Assembly (NCBI RefSeq): GCF_018449605.1
Contig: NZ_JAAVUW010000006.1
Span: 248,001 to 312,000, forward strand
Reading direction: 5' to 3'
Source of the DNA: Luteibacter sp. dw_328
GTDB lineage: Bacteria; Pseudomonadota; Gammaproteobacteria; Xanthomonadales; Rhodanobacteraceae
DNA length: 64,000 nt
The notes below the pieces were generated by a model, which ran no database searches, had not been told where the DNA came from, and saw nothing but the letters and a program-made list of their open reading frames with translations. This document shows positions 6,667 to 16,162 of the stretch, piece after piece. Position numbers and translations under genes: made by a program. The first letter of the stretch is position 1. Each line of letters opens with the position of its first letter.

Positions 6667-8862
6667 ATGCTGAAGGTCCGTAGCCTCGTGATCGCCACCT
6701 CGATCGCCCTTACCGCTGCCTGCTCCTCGTCGAACGACGCCGACAAGGCTGTCGCACCGGCGCCGGCAGGCTCCGCGCCTGCGTCGGCCGCGACCACGGC
6801 GGCGGTTGCCGCCACGCCGGCGGCGCACGTCAATCCGTTGTTGACCCAGAGCGAGCTGCCGTTCCAGGCACCGCCCTTCGACAAGATCGTGGATGCCGAC
6901 TTCCAGCCGGCGATCGAAGAAGGCATGAAGCAGCAGCTGGCCGAGGTCGAGGCCATTGCGAATTCGGCAGACGCACCGAGCTTCGACAACACCATCGTCG
7001 CCCTGGAAAAGTCGGGCGTCCTGCTCAAGCGCGCCCAGAACGTGTTCAGCGCACTCACGGGTGCCAACACGAACGACACCCTCCAGAAGGTCGACGAAGA
7101 CGAGTCGCCGAAGCTCGCCGCTCATAGCGACGCGATTTATCTCAATGACAAGCTCTTCAAGCGGGTCGAGGCCCTGTACGAGAAGCGGGCGTCACTGAAG
7201 CTCGACCCGGAATCCGGCCGCCTGCTTCAGGTGACCTACGACGATTTCGTGCACGCCGGAGCCAAGCTGTCCGAGGCCGACAAGACCAAGCTGAAGGACC
7301 TAAACAAGGAAGAGTCCACCCTCAGCACCAAGTTCACCAACGTGTTGCTCGCCGCGACCAAGGCCGGTGCGCTGGTGGTCGACGACAAGAAGGCGCTCGA
7401 CGGCATGTCGGACGCGGATATCGAAGCCGCGACGGCCGCTGCGAAGGACCGCAAGCTCGACGGCAAATATGTTGTCACGCTGCAGAACACCACGCAGCAG
7501 CCGGCCCTGCAGGGCATGAACGACCGCGACACGCGCGAGAAGCTGTTCAAGGCATCGTGGGAGCGCGCCGAGCACGGCGACGCCAACGACACGCGCGAGA
7601 TCATCACCCGTATCGCCCAGGTCCGCGCCGACCGCGCGAAGCTGCTCGGCTTCCCGAACTACGCCGCCTGGAAACTCGACGACCAGATGGCGAAGACGCC
7701 GGCGGCTGCCGAGAAGTTCATGGAGCGTCTCGTGCCGGCCGCCGTCGCCCGCGCGACCGCGGAGTCCAGGGACATCCAGCAGGTGATCGACCAGGACAAG
7801 GGCGGTTTCCAGGTCCAGGCATGGGACTGGGATCATTATGCGGAGAAGGTCCGCAAGGCGAAGTACGACCTTGACGAAGCGCAGATCAAGCCGTACTTCG
7901 AGCTGGACAACGTGCTGCAGAACGGTGTGTTCTACGCGGCCAACCAGCTCTACGGGCTGACCTTCAAGGAGCGCAAGGACATCCCGGTGTATCAGGCGGA
8001 TGTGCGCGTATTCGAAGTGTTCGACAAGGACGGCACCTCCATGGCGCTGTTCTATTGCGACTACTTCAAGCGTGACAACAAGAACGGCGGCGCGTGGATG
8101 AGCAACTTCGTCGACCAGTCGAAGCTGTTCGGTACCAAGCCGGTGGTCTACAACGTCGCTAACTTCACCAAGCCGGCGGCTGGCCAGCCCGCGTTGCTCT
8201 CGTTCGACGATGTCACCACCATGTTCCACGAGTTCGGTCACGCGCTGCACGGCATGTTCGCCAACACGCAGTACGCGTCGTTGTCCGGCGCGAACACCGC
8301 CCGCGACTTCGTCGAGTTCCCGTCGCAGTTCAACGAGCAGTGGGCGTCGGACCCGAAGGTCTTCGCCAACTACGCCAAGCACTACCAGACCGGCGCGGCC
8401 ATGCCGGACGAACTCGTTGCCAAGATCAAGAAGGCGAGCAGCTTCAACCAGGGCTATGCGATGAGCGAACTCATCTCGGCAGCCCTGCTCGACATGCAAT
8501 GGCACATGATTGCCCCGGGTGCGCCGAAGCAGGATGTCGATGCCTTCGAGGCGAACGCGCTCAAGAAGGCCGGCTTCACCCTCGCGCAGGTGCCGCCGCG
8601 TTACCGCTCCAGCTACTTCCAGCACATCTGGGGCAACGGCTACGCCGCGGGTTACTACGCTTACCTGTGGACGCAGATGCTCGATTCCGACGCCTTCGAG
8701 TGGTTCAAGGAGCACGGTGGCCTGACCCGCGAGAACGGGCAGATCTTCCGCGACAAGATCCTCTCGCGCGGCAATACCGAGGAACTCGGCAAGCTCTATC
8801 GCGACTTCCGCGGCAAGGAGCCGAGCATCGAGCCGATGCTTAAGGATCGTGGGTTGAAGTAA
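6667..8862 (+). CDS. M3-family zinc metallopeptidase, exported lipoprotein (peptidyl-dipeptidase Dcp-like)
   Basis: A 731-residue thimet/oligopeptidase-family enzyme predicted to cleave small peptides in the periplasm. The N-terminus is a lipoprotein signal with lipobox LTAAC, followed by a short Ala-rich spacer. The body is the all-helical M3 fold, and the catalytic HEFGH is at residues 521-525 in TMFHEFGHALHG. The C-terminal SSYFQHIWGNGYAAGYY holds the His/Tyr residues that bind substrate in the family. ATG 6667 is used; an upstream TTG would add two residues. A TTGACA occurs at 6610-6615 but without a well-spaced -10. It is followed by a hairpin and converges on a hypothetical gene. Confidence 0.9.
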   Translation: MLKVRSLVIATSIALTAACSSSNDADKAVAPAPAGSAPASAATTAAVAATPAAHVNPLLTQSELPFQAPPFDKIVDADFQPAIEEGMKQQLAEVEAIANSADAPSFDNTIVALEKSGVLLKRAQNVFSALTGANTNDTLQKVDEDESPKLAAHSDAIYLNDKLFKRVEALYEKRASLKLDPESGRLLQVTYDDFVHAGAKLSEADKTKLKDLNKEESTLSTKFTNVLLAATKAGALVVDDKKALDGMSDADIEAATAAAKDRKLDGKYVVTLQNTTQQPALQGMNDRDTREKLFKASWERAEHGDANDTREIITRIAQVRADRAKLLGFPNYAAWKLDDQMAKTPAAAEKFMERLVPAAVARATAESRDIQQVIDQDKGGFQVQAWDWDHYAEKVRKAKYDLDEAQIKPYFELDNVLQNGVFYAANQLYGLTFKERKDIPVYQADVRVFEVFDKDGTSMALFYCDYFKRDNKNGGAWMSNFVDQSKLFGTKPVVYNVANFTKPAAGQPALLSFDDVTTMFHEFGHALHGMFANTQYASLSGANTARDFVEFPSQFNEQWASDPKVFANYAKHYQTGAAMPDELVAKIKKASSFNQGYAMSELISAALLDMQWHMIAPGAPKQDVDAFEANALKKAGFTLAQVPPRYRSSYFQHIWGNGYAAGYYAYLWTQMLDSDAFEWFKEHGGLTRENGQIFRDKILSRGNTEELGKLYRDFRGKEPSIEPMLKDRGLK

Positions 8863-8871
8863 TGGCATGGA

Positions 8872-8900
8872 AGACGGGGACACTTGAGTGTCCCCCGTCT
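8872..8900. terminator. Hairpin between convergent genes
   Basis: A 13-bp stem with one bulged G (AGACGGGGACACT / AGTGTCCCCCGTCT) and a 2-base loop sits in the 50-base space between the M3 peptidase stop and the convergent hypothetical gene. It could end transcripts from both sides. There is no clear T-run. Confidence 0.5.
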
Positions 8901-8913
8901 GGTAACGCCAACG

Positions 8914-9438
8914 TCAGAGAATGAGTTCGAAGTTGTCGATCAATTCGCCATCGAAGACCCAGAGAATGATGCCCCAGATCTTCTCGTCCTCATCGGGCAC
9001 GATACCGACTGACTGACCGGGGTGCTGGATAGGTGGACTGACGCCGTCCTTCCAGTTGTCGTGGTACTCCGGATCGGCAATTTTCTCGGGCGAATACAAG
9101 AAGTTCGGCATCTCCTGATGCGGATGGCCCCAATGGGCTCCGAACTTGACCTGGCGGTAGGGTTTGTCGAACACGAGTGCCAGTCCTGCCGCGTATACGG
9201 AGGTGTTGCCGAGCGCGATGCCAGAGACATAAGGTTTGTCCGTGCCCACTCTCAGCACCGCAAACGGGCCCTCGGGCAGCACGTATGCCGTAACCCCTGG
9301 CGCCAGGTCCGCATGCACCGACCCTTCGGCCCATTCGCCGGGGGACAGACTATTGAAGTCGATGATCGTGCTTCGTGCCTGTGTACGGATCTGCCGACCC
9401 GTGTCGCGACCTTTGTTGGAAAATTTGGGAAATCCCAT
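8914..9438 (-). CDS. Hypothetical protein, 174 residues
   Basis: Read from ATG 9438, which has AAGGAG seven bases upstream; the frame is open further upstream without a ribosome site. There is no signal peptide or transmembrane segment. The sequence looks beta-rich and aromatic (GVTAYVLPEGPFAVLRVG, FGAHWGHPHQEMPNF) and ends in IIDN-like strands (WVFDGELIDNFELIL). This C-terminus and the alternating hydrophobic pattern suggest a jelly-roll or lectin-like fold, but this is only an impression. I do not recognise a family. It is followed on the same strand by nothing else, and preceded by another unrecognised gene, with which it may form a pair. Confidence 0.65.
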   Translation of the reverse strand: MGFPKFSNKGRDTGRQIRTQARSTIIDFNSLSPGEWAEGSVHADLAPGVTAYVLPEGPFAVLRVGTDKPYVSGIALGNTSVYAAGLALVFDKPYRQVKFGAHWGHPHQEMPNFLYSPEKIADPEYHDNWKDGVSPPIQHPGQSVGIVPDEDEKIWGIILWVFDGELIDNFELIL

Positions 9439-9582
9439 GACTTGCTCCTTGTCTGATGAATCCTGGCCGCGCATGGCGAATTCGCGATGCTCCTGGCCAG
9501 CTCTTTTACCGGCACTCCTTCTCGGCGAAAGGATCGCCGTCACGCCGCCCGTGCCGGAAAGGCGGCTCTGTTCGCGATCTCG

Positions 9583-10215
9583 CTAAGGCGTAAGACTGAT
9601 CCGCGAGATCTGCAACAAACCACCGCGCCAAAGGATCCCCTGCACTTCGTTGAGCGGATCGGCGTGGTAATCCAGGTTCATCGAAAATCCCCCGGCGTCA
9701 CCATGCATCCTCTGCAAGGGCTGGCAGATATTGAACGAGTGGAGTTCGGCAAGCCCTGGTGCTTTCGCACTGGGCGATCTGAGGTACGTGATGCGCGACT
9801 CCGCGGCCCCGTTGGGGATGCGTATGTCACAGCGCACGTGGCCATAGGCACGGCGAAAGATCAAGCGACACTCGTTGTTCCTGCCGCGCGTACCTGTCAC
9901 CACCACGCTGCCCTTGTCCGTCTCCTCGATGATGACATCGCTGACGGCCACGATCATCGTGTTGTTCAACTGCAGCATGGAGCCGGCCTTTACCGTGCCG
10001 GGGGGAGCATTCTCGAAAGACTCGTCCCATTTGCATGGCGCGAGCGCGCCCAGTTCGGGTCGCTTATACCCTTCTTGCTCGCTCGTCATGAACGCTTGCA
10101 GTTGCTTGTTGTTCCACGACGGTCTGGGGCCCGACGACTTCCCTGGCACGGGCGTCGGTGCGGGTTCGGCTCGGATTGCGGGTGACGCAGGTGTAGCGGA
10201 CATCTGCAACATCAT
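9583..10215 (-). CDS. Hypothetical protein, 210 residues
   Basis: Starts at ATG 10215 with GGAGGG seven to eight bases upstream. The first 35 residues are Ala/Pro-rich and probably disordered, followed by a helical stretch (WNNKQLQAFMTSEQEGY) and a beta-rich body with three cysteines (APCKW, NECRLIF, NICQPL, also VRCDI). There is no signal sequence. I do not recognise the family. It precedes the 174-residue unknown gene by about 145 bases on the same strand. An AT-rich palindrome lies 86 bases upstream, in an otherwise GC-rich stretch, suggesting a regulated promoter. Confidence 0.65.
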   Translation of the reverse strand: MMLQMSATPASPAIRAEPAPTPVPGKSSGPRPSWNNKQLQAFMTSEQEGYKRPELGALAPCKWDESFENAPPGTVKAGSMLQLNNTMIVAVSDVIIEETDKGSVVVTGTRGRNNECRLIFRRAYGHVRCDIRIPNGAAESRITYLRSPSAKAPGLAELHSFNICQPLQRMHGDAGGFSMNLDYHADPLNEVQGILWRGGLLQISRISLTP

Positions 10216-10300
10216 GTCGCGGCCCTCCAGGATGGATGGGCGCCGAGTTCCGGTCGGCGCGATGTTCGCTAAGCAGGCATCAAAATGGACCCGTCCGCAA

Positions 10301-10316
10301 TATAACTTTCGTTATA
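10301..10316. promoter_or_regulatory. AT-rich palindrome upstream of the 210-residue unknown gene
   Basis: TATAAC-TTTC-GTTATA forms perfect 6-base arms. It lies between the stop of the 2OG oxygenase gene and the start of the 210-residue gene, both read leftward. It can be an operator, or supply a -10-like TATATT on the minus strand. Confidence 0.45.
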
Positions 10317-10320
10317 GGTG

Positions 10321-11271
10321 TCAGCCGTCGGCGGCGTTGCGAACCTGTGCCGTGCGGCGGCGGTACCGCATGTAGAGGCGCTTCATGAGATAGAGCACCT
10401 GTCCGCCGAACCCCTTGTCCTGCGCCTGGAGGAGCTGGCTGTTCTCCGCATAAAGCATCTTGGAGAGGTTGTCCCGCGACGCAATCATCTCGCGCAGTGC
10501 GAACACATCGGCTTCGGTCAGTGTGTAACCCGGTGCCAGATGGTCGGGGAGCTGCCGGTTGACGTAATGGGTCGTGTGACGGGGCGCGGTTTCTTCCGCC
10601 AGCCGGTCCTTCGTGTAGAAGTACAGCGCGATGGACTTGCGCGAAAGCCCAGGGCGGTCGGCGGGGAAGGCGATCCGGTCGAAGCCGTGCCAGCTGGTCT
10701 CGGTGGTCTCGAAGATCACGCAGCGATTCAACAACGGTGCGACGCGCACCGCTGGCTGTGGGTCGGCATACGGGTCCTTGTAAAGATCGAGCAGCCCGCC
10801 CCACGCGTCGTCCCACTCGGGATTCAGGTACACGATGAGATTCAGTCGTCGGTGCCATCGCTCGCTGGGGTGGAAATTGAAATCGATGTGCGGGCTGAGT
10901 GGTTGCCCGTCGCGATTCTCGTGCGTACCACCGCCCAGGTAGAACGGGTCGTACAACAAGCCCTCGATACCGGTGACACGGCCGAGGTAAGTCAGGAACG
11001 CCGGTGTCTGAATGATTTCGTCGAGCCGCCGGTAAGCAGGCCCGAGCTGCGGCATGGCGTCCACGGTGGATTTACCACCCGGACGGCCGTCGTCACCGAT
11101 GAAGTTGCCGCGCTCGAAGGCGGGGAACTCACGCACCAGCTCGGCAAGGAAGGCGGTGTCGAGGAACCCGTCGATGACGACATGGCGGAAGGGCTGGGCA
11201 GTGGCGAACGCCTCCGCGTGTCGTTCGGCCAGGCCCAGCGCCGCGGTATCGATGATGGCTTCGTGGTCCAC
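10321..11271 (-). CDS. 2-oxoglutarate/Fe(II)-dependent oxygenase
   Basis: A 316-residue prolyl-4-hydroxylase-like dioxygenase. The iron ligands are His128 and Asp130 (SPHIDFNFHP) and His195 (TSWHGFDR). The 2-oxoglutarate-binding Arg is probably in LSRKSIALYFYTK near residue 211. The core NLIVYLNPEWDDAWGGLLDLY is characteristic of this family. The last 90 residues are helical and basic and may be an additional domain. Such enzymes hydroxylate proteins, nucleotides or small molecules; the substrate cannot be predicted. It stands alone upstream of putA's terminator and is transcribed leftward. Confidence 0.85.
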   Translation of the reverse strand: MDHEAIIDTAALGLAERHAEAFATAQPFRHVVIDGFLDTAFLAELVREFPAFERGNFIGDDGRPGGKSTVDAMPQLGPAYRRLDEIIQTPAFLTYLGRVTGIEGLLYDPFYLGGGTHENRDGQPLSPHIDFNFHPSERWHRRLNLIVYLNPEWDDAWGGLLDLYKDPYADPQPAVRVAPLLNRCVIFETTETSWHGFDRIAFPADRPGLSRKSIALYFYTKDRLAEETAPRHTTHYVNRQLPDHLAPGYTLTEADVFALREMIASRDNLSKMLYAENSQLLQAQDKGFGGQVLYLMKRLYMRYRRRTAQVRNAADG

Positions 11272-11340
11272 TGATGAGTTCCTGCCCTGGATGCTCTCGG
11301 GATTCTAGTGCAAGAACTTTCCGAGCGAGAAACTCTTGCG

Positions 11341-11373
11341 AAAAAAAGGCCGCGCTTCTTGCGGAGCGCGGCC
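11341..11373 (-). terminator. Rho-independent terminator of putA
   Basis: On the minus strand GGCCGCGCT / AGCGCGGCC forms a 9-bp stem with an 8-base loop and is followed directly by seven T. It lies 20 bases beyond the putA stop. Confidence 0.92.
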
Positions 11374-11393
11374 CGGATCATGCGAAACGGGTT

Positions 11394-14300
11394 TTACTCG
11401 CCGATCGTCAACAGCGACGCATTGCCACCCGCCGCCGTGGTGTTGATCGTGAGCGTGCGCTCACCGGCGAAGCGGAGCAGGTAGTGCGGGCCGCCGGCCT
11501 TCGGACCGGTGCCGGAGAGGCCTTCACCGCCGAACGGCTGCACGCCGACCACCGCACCGATCTGATTGCGGTTGACGTAGCAGTTGCCCACACGCGCGCG
11601 GCTCTGGATGTAATCGATGGTGTCGTCGATGCGGCTGTGGATGCCGAGCGTGAGACCGAAGCCAGTGGCGTTGATTTGCTCGACCACCTTGTCCAACTCC
11701 GAGCCCTTCCAGCGGATCACGTGCAGCACGGGGCCGAACACTTCGCGGGTGAGCACGTCGAGCGACGGGATCTCGTAAGCACGCGGCCCGAAGAACGTAC
11801 CGTTCGCGGTGGCGTCGTTGAGCGGCACTTCGCCGATCTTCTTCGCTTCCTTGTCCATGCGTGCAGCATGGTCGACGAGGATCTGCAGTGCGTCGTTATC
11901 GATCACCGGGCCGACGTCGGTCGAGAGCAGGCCGGGATCGCCGATCTTCAGCTCGGCCATGGCGCCGGCGAGCATCGCGGTGACCTTGTCGGCGATATCT
12001 TCCTGCACGAACAGCACGCGTGCCGCCGAGCAACGCTGGCCTGCGGATTGGAAGGCCGAAGCGATCACATCCTTGACGATCTGTTCGGGCAGCGCCGACG
12101 AGTCGGCGATCATCGCGTTCTGGCCGCCGGTCTCGGCGATCAGCGCGGCGATGGGCGCGTTACGCGCGGCCAGGGCACGGTTGATCGCCCAGGCGGTGTC
12201 GGTCGAGCCGGTGAAGGCCACGCCGGCCACGCGCGGGTCACGCGTGAGCGCGGCACCGACGGTGGCACCGTCGCCCGGCATGTACTGCAGAATGTCGGTC
12301 GGTACGCCCGCGGCGTGCAGCAGCTTCACCGCGGCATAGCCGATCAGTGCGGTCTGCTCGGCCGGCTTGGCGATGACGGCATTACCGGCGGCGAGCGCCG
12401 CGGCGACCTGGCCGAGGAAGATCGCCAGCGGGAAGTTCCAGGGGCTGATGCAGACGAAGACGCCGCGGCCGTTGAGGAACAGCTGGTTGCTCTCGCCGGT
12501 GGGGCCGGGCAGCTGCTCGGGCTGACCGAACAGGCGGCGCGCCATGGTGGCGTAGTAGCGGAGGAAGTCCGCGGCTTCGCGGATTTCCGCGATGGCGTCG
12601 GGCAGGCTCTTGCCAGCTTCGCGCACGCACAGCGCGATGAACTCGGCGCGGTTGTGCTCGAGCTGTTCGGCGGCGTGCTCGAGGATCGCAGCGCGGCTGG
12701 CAGCCGGCAGGCGGTCCCACGCGGGCTGGGCCTTCACCGCGGCGGTCAGGGCACGATCGACCAGTGCCGGGTCCGTGTTCTCGACCGTGCCGACGATGCG
12801 GCGACGATCCGACGGATCGGTCACCTCGACCTTCGTGCCACCCGTGGCGCCACCGGCGACCAGCGGGGCGGCGGTCCACGGACCACTGTGGCGGTTGACG
12901 GCGTCGGCGAGCTCGTGGAGCTCGTTGTCGTTAGCGAAGTTCATGCCCATGGAATTCTTCCGAAGTTCACCGTACAGATTGACCGGCAGGGGGATGCGGG
13001 GATGGGGAATGGAGGCGAAGGCGCGCACCGTCTCGCACGGGTCGGCGACGAGGTCGCGCACCGGTACGCTCTCGTCGACCACGCGGTTGACGAAGCTGGT
13101 GTTGGCGCCGTTCTCGAGCAGGCGGCGCACGAGATAGGGCAGGAGGTCTTCATGCGTACCGACCGGCGCATAGACACGGCACGGTACGTTGAGCTTGTCC
13201 TTGCCGATCACTTCGGCATAGAGGTCCGCGCCCATGCCGTGCAGGCGCTGGTTTTCGTACGGACGGCCCTGCGCCAGGTGGTTGATCGCGGCGATCGTAT
13301 GCGCGTTGTGCGTGGCGAACTGCGGGTACACCGCGTCGCCGCCGGCGGCGAACAGGCGGCGTGCGCAGGCGAGGTAGGAAACGTCGGTGTTCGGCTTGCG
13401 CGTATACACCGGGTAGCCGGTCAGGCCATTTTCCTGCGAGCGCTTGATCTCGGCGTCCCAGTAGGCGCCCTTGACCAGTCGCACGAACCAGCGACGGCCG
13501 GTGGCGCGGGCCTTCTCGGTGACCCAGTCGATGACGAAGGGCGCGCGCTTCTGGTACGCCTGGATCACGATGCCGAGACCGTTCCAGCCCTCCAGCGACG
13601 CGTGCTCGAAGACATCGCCGATGATGTCCAGCGAGAGCTCGAGGCGATCGGTCTCTTCGGCGTCGACCGAGAGCGCGATGCCGTTCTTGTAGGCCAGCTG
13701 CGACAGCTCGAGCAGCTTGGCGCCGAGCTCGATGCGCGCGCGGGCGCGGTTGGCCACTTCGTAGCGCGGATGCAGCGCCGAGAGCTTCACCGAGATCGAC
13801 GGGGCTTCGAGATTGCTCTTGAACGGGCCGCGGGCACCGAGCGCGTTGATCGCGTCACGGTAGTCCTGCTGGTAGCGCTCGGCGGTTTCCTGGGTGAGCG
13901 CCGACTCGCCGAGCATGTCGTACGAGTAACGGTAGACCGCGTGTTCCTTCTCGGCGGAACGGTCCAGCGCTTCCTTGATGGTGCGGCCCATGACGAACTG
14001 GTGGCCCATGATGCGCATGGCCTGGCGCACGGCCAGGCGCACGACGGGCTCGCCTGCGCGACCGACCAGGCGGCGCAGCGCGGAGGTGAAGTCGTGGCGG
14101 GTCTCTTCGGCGAGGTTCACCAGGTGGCCGGTGAGCATCAGGCCCCAGGTGGACGCGTTGACGAACAGCGACTCACTCTGGCCCAGGTGCTTCTTCCAGT
14201 CGGCCTCACCGAGCTTGTCGCGGATGAGCTTGTCCGCCGTCGCCTTGTCCGGAATGCGAAGCAGGGCCTCGGCTACGCACATCAGCAGGACGCCTTCCTC

Positions 14301-14546
14301 GGAGGAGAGGTCGTACTGGCGCATGAAGGACTCGACCGCGCTCTGGTCCTTGGCTCGCGCGCGGACGCGCGTGACCAGGCCGGCAGCGACGTCGATGACG
14401 TGTTCGCGCTCGGTGGGCGGCAGGGTGGCCTGGACCAGCAGGTCGTTGACGGCCTCGGTTTCGTCGCGCAGCCAGGCGGCCGTGATACGCGCGCGCGCCG
14501 GCTCGGCGCCAGTCGGGAGTTCGGGGAGGAGGATCGATGGGTTCAC
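11394..14546 (-). CDS. putA: Bifunctional proline dehydrogenase / L-glutamate-gamma-semialdehyde dehydrogenase
   Basis: About 1,050 residues. It oxidises proline to glutamate in two steps with substrate channelling, feeding electrons from FAD to quinone. The N-terminal part carries the PRODH barrel (for example [29 protein letters not shown]). The C-terminal part is an aldehyde dehydrogenase with NAD-binding GSTDTAW, Glu in AETGGQN and catalytic Cys in [10 protein letters not shown]. No N-terminal ribbon-helix-helix domain is present, so this is the short PutA type that does not repress its own gene. GTG 14546 is chosen over ATG 14612 because a possible -10 (TACAAT, 14577-14582) lies between them. 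The gene ends in a strong terminator. Confidence 0.95.
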   Translation of the reverse strand: MNPSILLPELPTGAEPARARITAAWLRDETEAVNDLLVQATLPPTEREHVIDVAAGLVTRVRARAKDQSAVESFMRQYDLSSEEGVLLMCVAEALLRIPDKATADKLIRDKLGEADWKKHLGQSESLFVNASTWGLMLTGHLVNLAEETRHDFTSALRRLVGRAGEPVVRLAVRQAMRIMGHQFVMGRTIKEALDRSAEKEHAVYRYSYDMLGESALTQETAERYQQDYRDAINALGARGPFKSNLEAPSISVKLSALHPRYEVANRARARIELGAKLLELSQLAYKNGIALSVDAEETDRLELSLDIIGDVFEHASLEGWNGLGIVIQAYQKRAPFVIDWVTEKARATGRRWFVRLVKGAYWDAEIKRSQENGLTGYPVYTRKPNTDVSYLACARRLFAAGGDAVYPQFATHNAHTIAAINHLAQGRPYENQRLHGMGADLYAEVIGKDKLNVPCRVYAPVGTHEDLLPYLVRRLLENGANTSFVNRVVDESVPVRDLVADPCETVRAFASIPHPRIPLPVNLYGELRKNSMGMNFANDNELHELADAVNRHSGPWTAAPLVAGGATGGTKVEVTDPSDRRRIVGTVENTDPALVDRALTAAVKAQPAWDRLPAASRAAILEHAAEQLEHNRAEFIALCVREAGKSLPDAIAEIREAADFLRYYATMARRLFGQPEQLPGPTGESNQLFLNGRGVFVCISPWNFPLAIFLGQVAAALAAGNAVIAKPAEQTALIGYAAVKLLHAAGVPTDILQYMPGDGATVGAALTRDPRVAGVAFTGSTDTAWAINRALAARNAPIAALIAETGGQNAMIADSSALPEQIVKDVIASAFQSAGQRCSAARVLFVQEDIADKVTAMLAGAMAELKIGDPGLLSTDVGPVIDNDALQILVDHAARMDKEAKKIGEVPLNDATANGTFFGPRAYEIPSLDVLTREVFGPVLHVIRWKGSELDKVVEQINATGFGLTLGIHSRIDDTIDYIQSRARVGNCYVNRNQIGAVVGVQPFGGEGLSGTGPKAGGPHYLLRFAGERTLTINTTAAGGNASLLTIGE

Positions 14547-14666
14547 GGGGGAGTGGGGTGCGTGAGGAGACCGCCCATTGTAGGGGAGCGGGGCCCTGGG
14601 TGTGTGTTGCATAGCGGAAGGGTGCCCTGCGGCGTGCGGCCTGCGACAACACGTCCCTTCCCAACC

Positions 14667-14695
14667 TTGCCGCTTCTTGACCAGCGCCCTATCAT
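14667..14695 (+). promoter_or_regulatory. Sigma70-type promoter of the cox cluster
   Basis: TTGCCG (14667-14672), a 17-base spacer and TATCAT (14690-14695) stand 30 bases before the ATG of the DUF2244 gene, the first gene of the cytochrome oxidase cluster. Confidence 0.6.
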
Positions 14696-14725
14696 CCCTC
14701 GGGTTCCAGGCACGCTGGACTTTCC

Positions 14726-15208
14726 ATGAACGTGCTTCGACCGACCGTCGCGGGTCAGCCGCGCGTGTTGTGGCTCAGGCCCAACCGTGCGCTGGACAAG
14801 CTTGGTCTGCGTCGACTGATCATGGGTCTGGCGGCGATAGCCCTGGCGACGGCGTCGTTTGGCGCGTGGCAGGGGAATGTCTTCGCTCCCGTGTTCGCCC
14901 TGATCGAAACCTTCGTCGTGGGGTTCGCGCTTGGCGCGGCCTGGAAGGCCGGCGACAGGGGTGAACGTATCGCCATCGGGCTGGATACGCTGGAAGTGAG
15001 GGTGGTGCCCGGACGCCGGGTGCAGCGCTTCCAGACGTATTGGGTCAGGGTGGGTCTGGCGCCGGGGGACGGACGCCAGCGTCTGTTGCTCAAGTCGCAT
15101 GGCAACGAGCTCGAAATCGGCGCCTTTCTCGGGGAAGAGGAACGGGTCGAGGTGTCAAGGAAACTCATGGTGCTGCTGGCCGAAGTCTCGAGCCAGACGC
15201 GCAGGTAG
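14726..15208 (+). CDS. DUF2244 integral membrane protein
   Basis: A 160-residue protein of the DUF2244 family that commonly sits next to cytochrome c oxidase genes in proteobacteria. Two adjacent hydrophobic segments (LIMGLAAIALATASFGAW and VFALIETFVVGFALGAAW) are followed by a cytoplasmic beta-rich domain (LEVRVVPGRRVQRFQTYW, KSHGNELEIGAFLGEEER). Its function is not established; position suggests a role in oxidase assembly or regulation. It is divergent from putA and starts the cox cluster 20 bases before coxB. Confidence 0.85.
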   Translation: MNVLRPTVAGQPRVLWLRPNRALDKLGLRRLIMGLAAIALATASFGAWQGNVFAPVFALIETFVVGFALGAAWKAGDRGERIAIGLDTLEVRVVPGRRVQRFQTYWVRVGLAPGDGRQRLLLKSHGNELEIGAFLGEEERVEVSRKLMVLLAEVSSQTRR

Positions 15209-15228
15209 GTTCATTAAAGGTGCAAGAC

Positions 15229-16128
15229 ATGACATCTGGCGGCATCGGACGATCGGTTTCGGCGTGGGCGGCAGGCGCGATGGCGCTGTTCGGCGGGGAG
15301 GCGTGGGCCAATCCCGTTCCTAACCAGATGAACATGACCCAGGGTGTGAGCGAGTGGTCGCCTTACGCCATGCACATGGTGGCCCTGTGGGTCTGCGTGG
15401 TCATCGGCGTCATTGTCTTCGGCGCCATGTTCATCGCGATGTTCCGTTTCCGGAAATCGCGCGGGGCTGTCGCCGAGAAGTGGGCGCACAGCACGAAACT
15501 GGAAATCGTCTGGACGGTCGTCCCGGTCATCATCCTGATCTTCCTGGCCAACCTCGCCACGGGGGGCCTGACCACGTTCGCCGACACCACCGGCGCCGAC
15601 ATGACGATCAAGATCACCGGCTACCAGTGGAAGTGGCGCTACGACTACGTCGACTACAAGGGCAAGGGCGTCGACAAGGTCGGCTTCGTGTCCAAGCTGG
15701 AGGAGTCCTCGGACCGTACCCGCCAGCTCAAGTCCAACCTCGACCCGGACAAGATCCAGGTCGACGGCTACAACACCTATCTGCTCGATGTCGACAAGCC
15801 CCTCGTGGTGCCGGTCGGGGTCAAGATTCGCTTCATCATCGTCGGCGGCGACGTCATCCACTCCTGGTGGGTGCCGGCGCTTGGCTGGAAGATGGACGCG
15901 ATCCCGGGCATCGCCAATGCGGCCTGGACCAAGATCAAGGAGCCCGGTGTCTATCGCGGCCAGTGCGCCGAACTGTGCGGCCAGGACCACGGCTTCATGC
16001 CGATCGTCGTGAAGGCCGTGCCGAAGGCCGAGTTCGAACAATGGCTGGCGACCCAGGAAGACGAGGCCAAGATCCAGAAGGCCGCGCAGACCGCCCAGAA
16101 CGCTCCCGCCCCGGTCCCCCAGGGTTAA
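15229..16128 (+). CDS. coxB: Cytochrome c oxidase subunit II (CuA subunit)
   Basis: A 299-residue subunit that accepts electrons from cytochrome c and passes them to heme a. A signal peptide (ending GGEAWANP) is followed by two transmembrane helices (MVALWVCVVIGVIVFGAMF, IVWTVVPVIILIFLANLA), then the cupredoxin domain with the aromatic YQWKWRYDY. The CuA site has Cys246, Cys250, His254 and Met257 in CAELCGQDHGFM, plus an upstream His in VIHSWW. No C-terminal heme domain is present. ATG 15229 has AAGG nine bases upstream and gives a correct signal peptide. It is followed by coxA after 34 bases. Confidence 0.96.
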   Translation: MTSGGIGRSVSAWAAGAMALFGGEAWANPVPNQMNMTQGVSEWSPYAMHMVALWVCVVIGVIVFGAMFIAMFRFRKSRGAVAEKWAHSTKLEIVWTVVPVIILIFLANLATGGLTTFADTTGADMTIKITGYQWKWRYDYVDYKGKGVDKVGFVSKLEESSDRTRQLKSNLDPDKIQVDGYNTYLLDVDKPLVVPVGVKIRFIIVGGDVIHSWWVPALGWKMDAIPGIANAAWTKIKEPGVYRGQCAELCGQDHGFMPIVVKAVPKAEFEQWLATQEDEAKIQKAAQTAQNAPAPVPQG

Positions 16129-16162
16129 CCGAACAGTCTTTTGCAGGTAGAGGTGCAAGGCC

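Noticed and set aside
11274-14729. Very long open frame on the + strand
   Set aside because: It is antisense to putA, which has full catalytic motifs and a terminator; high GC leaves long open frames on the opposite strand.
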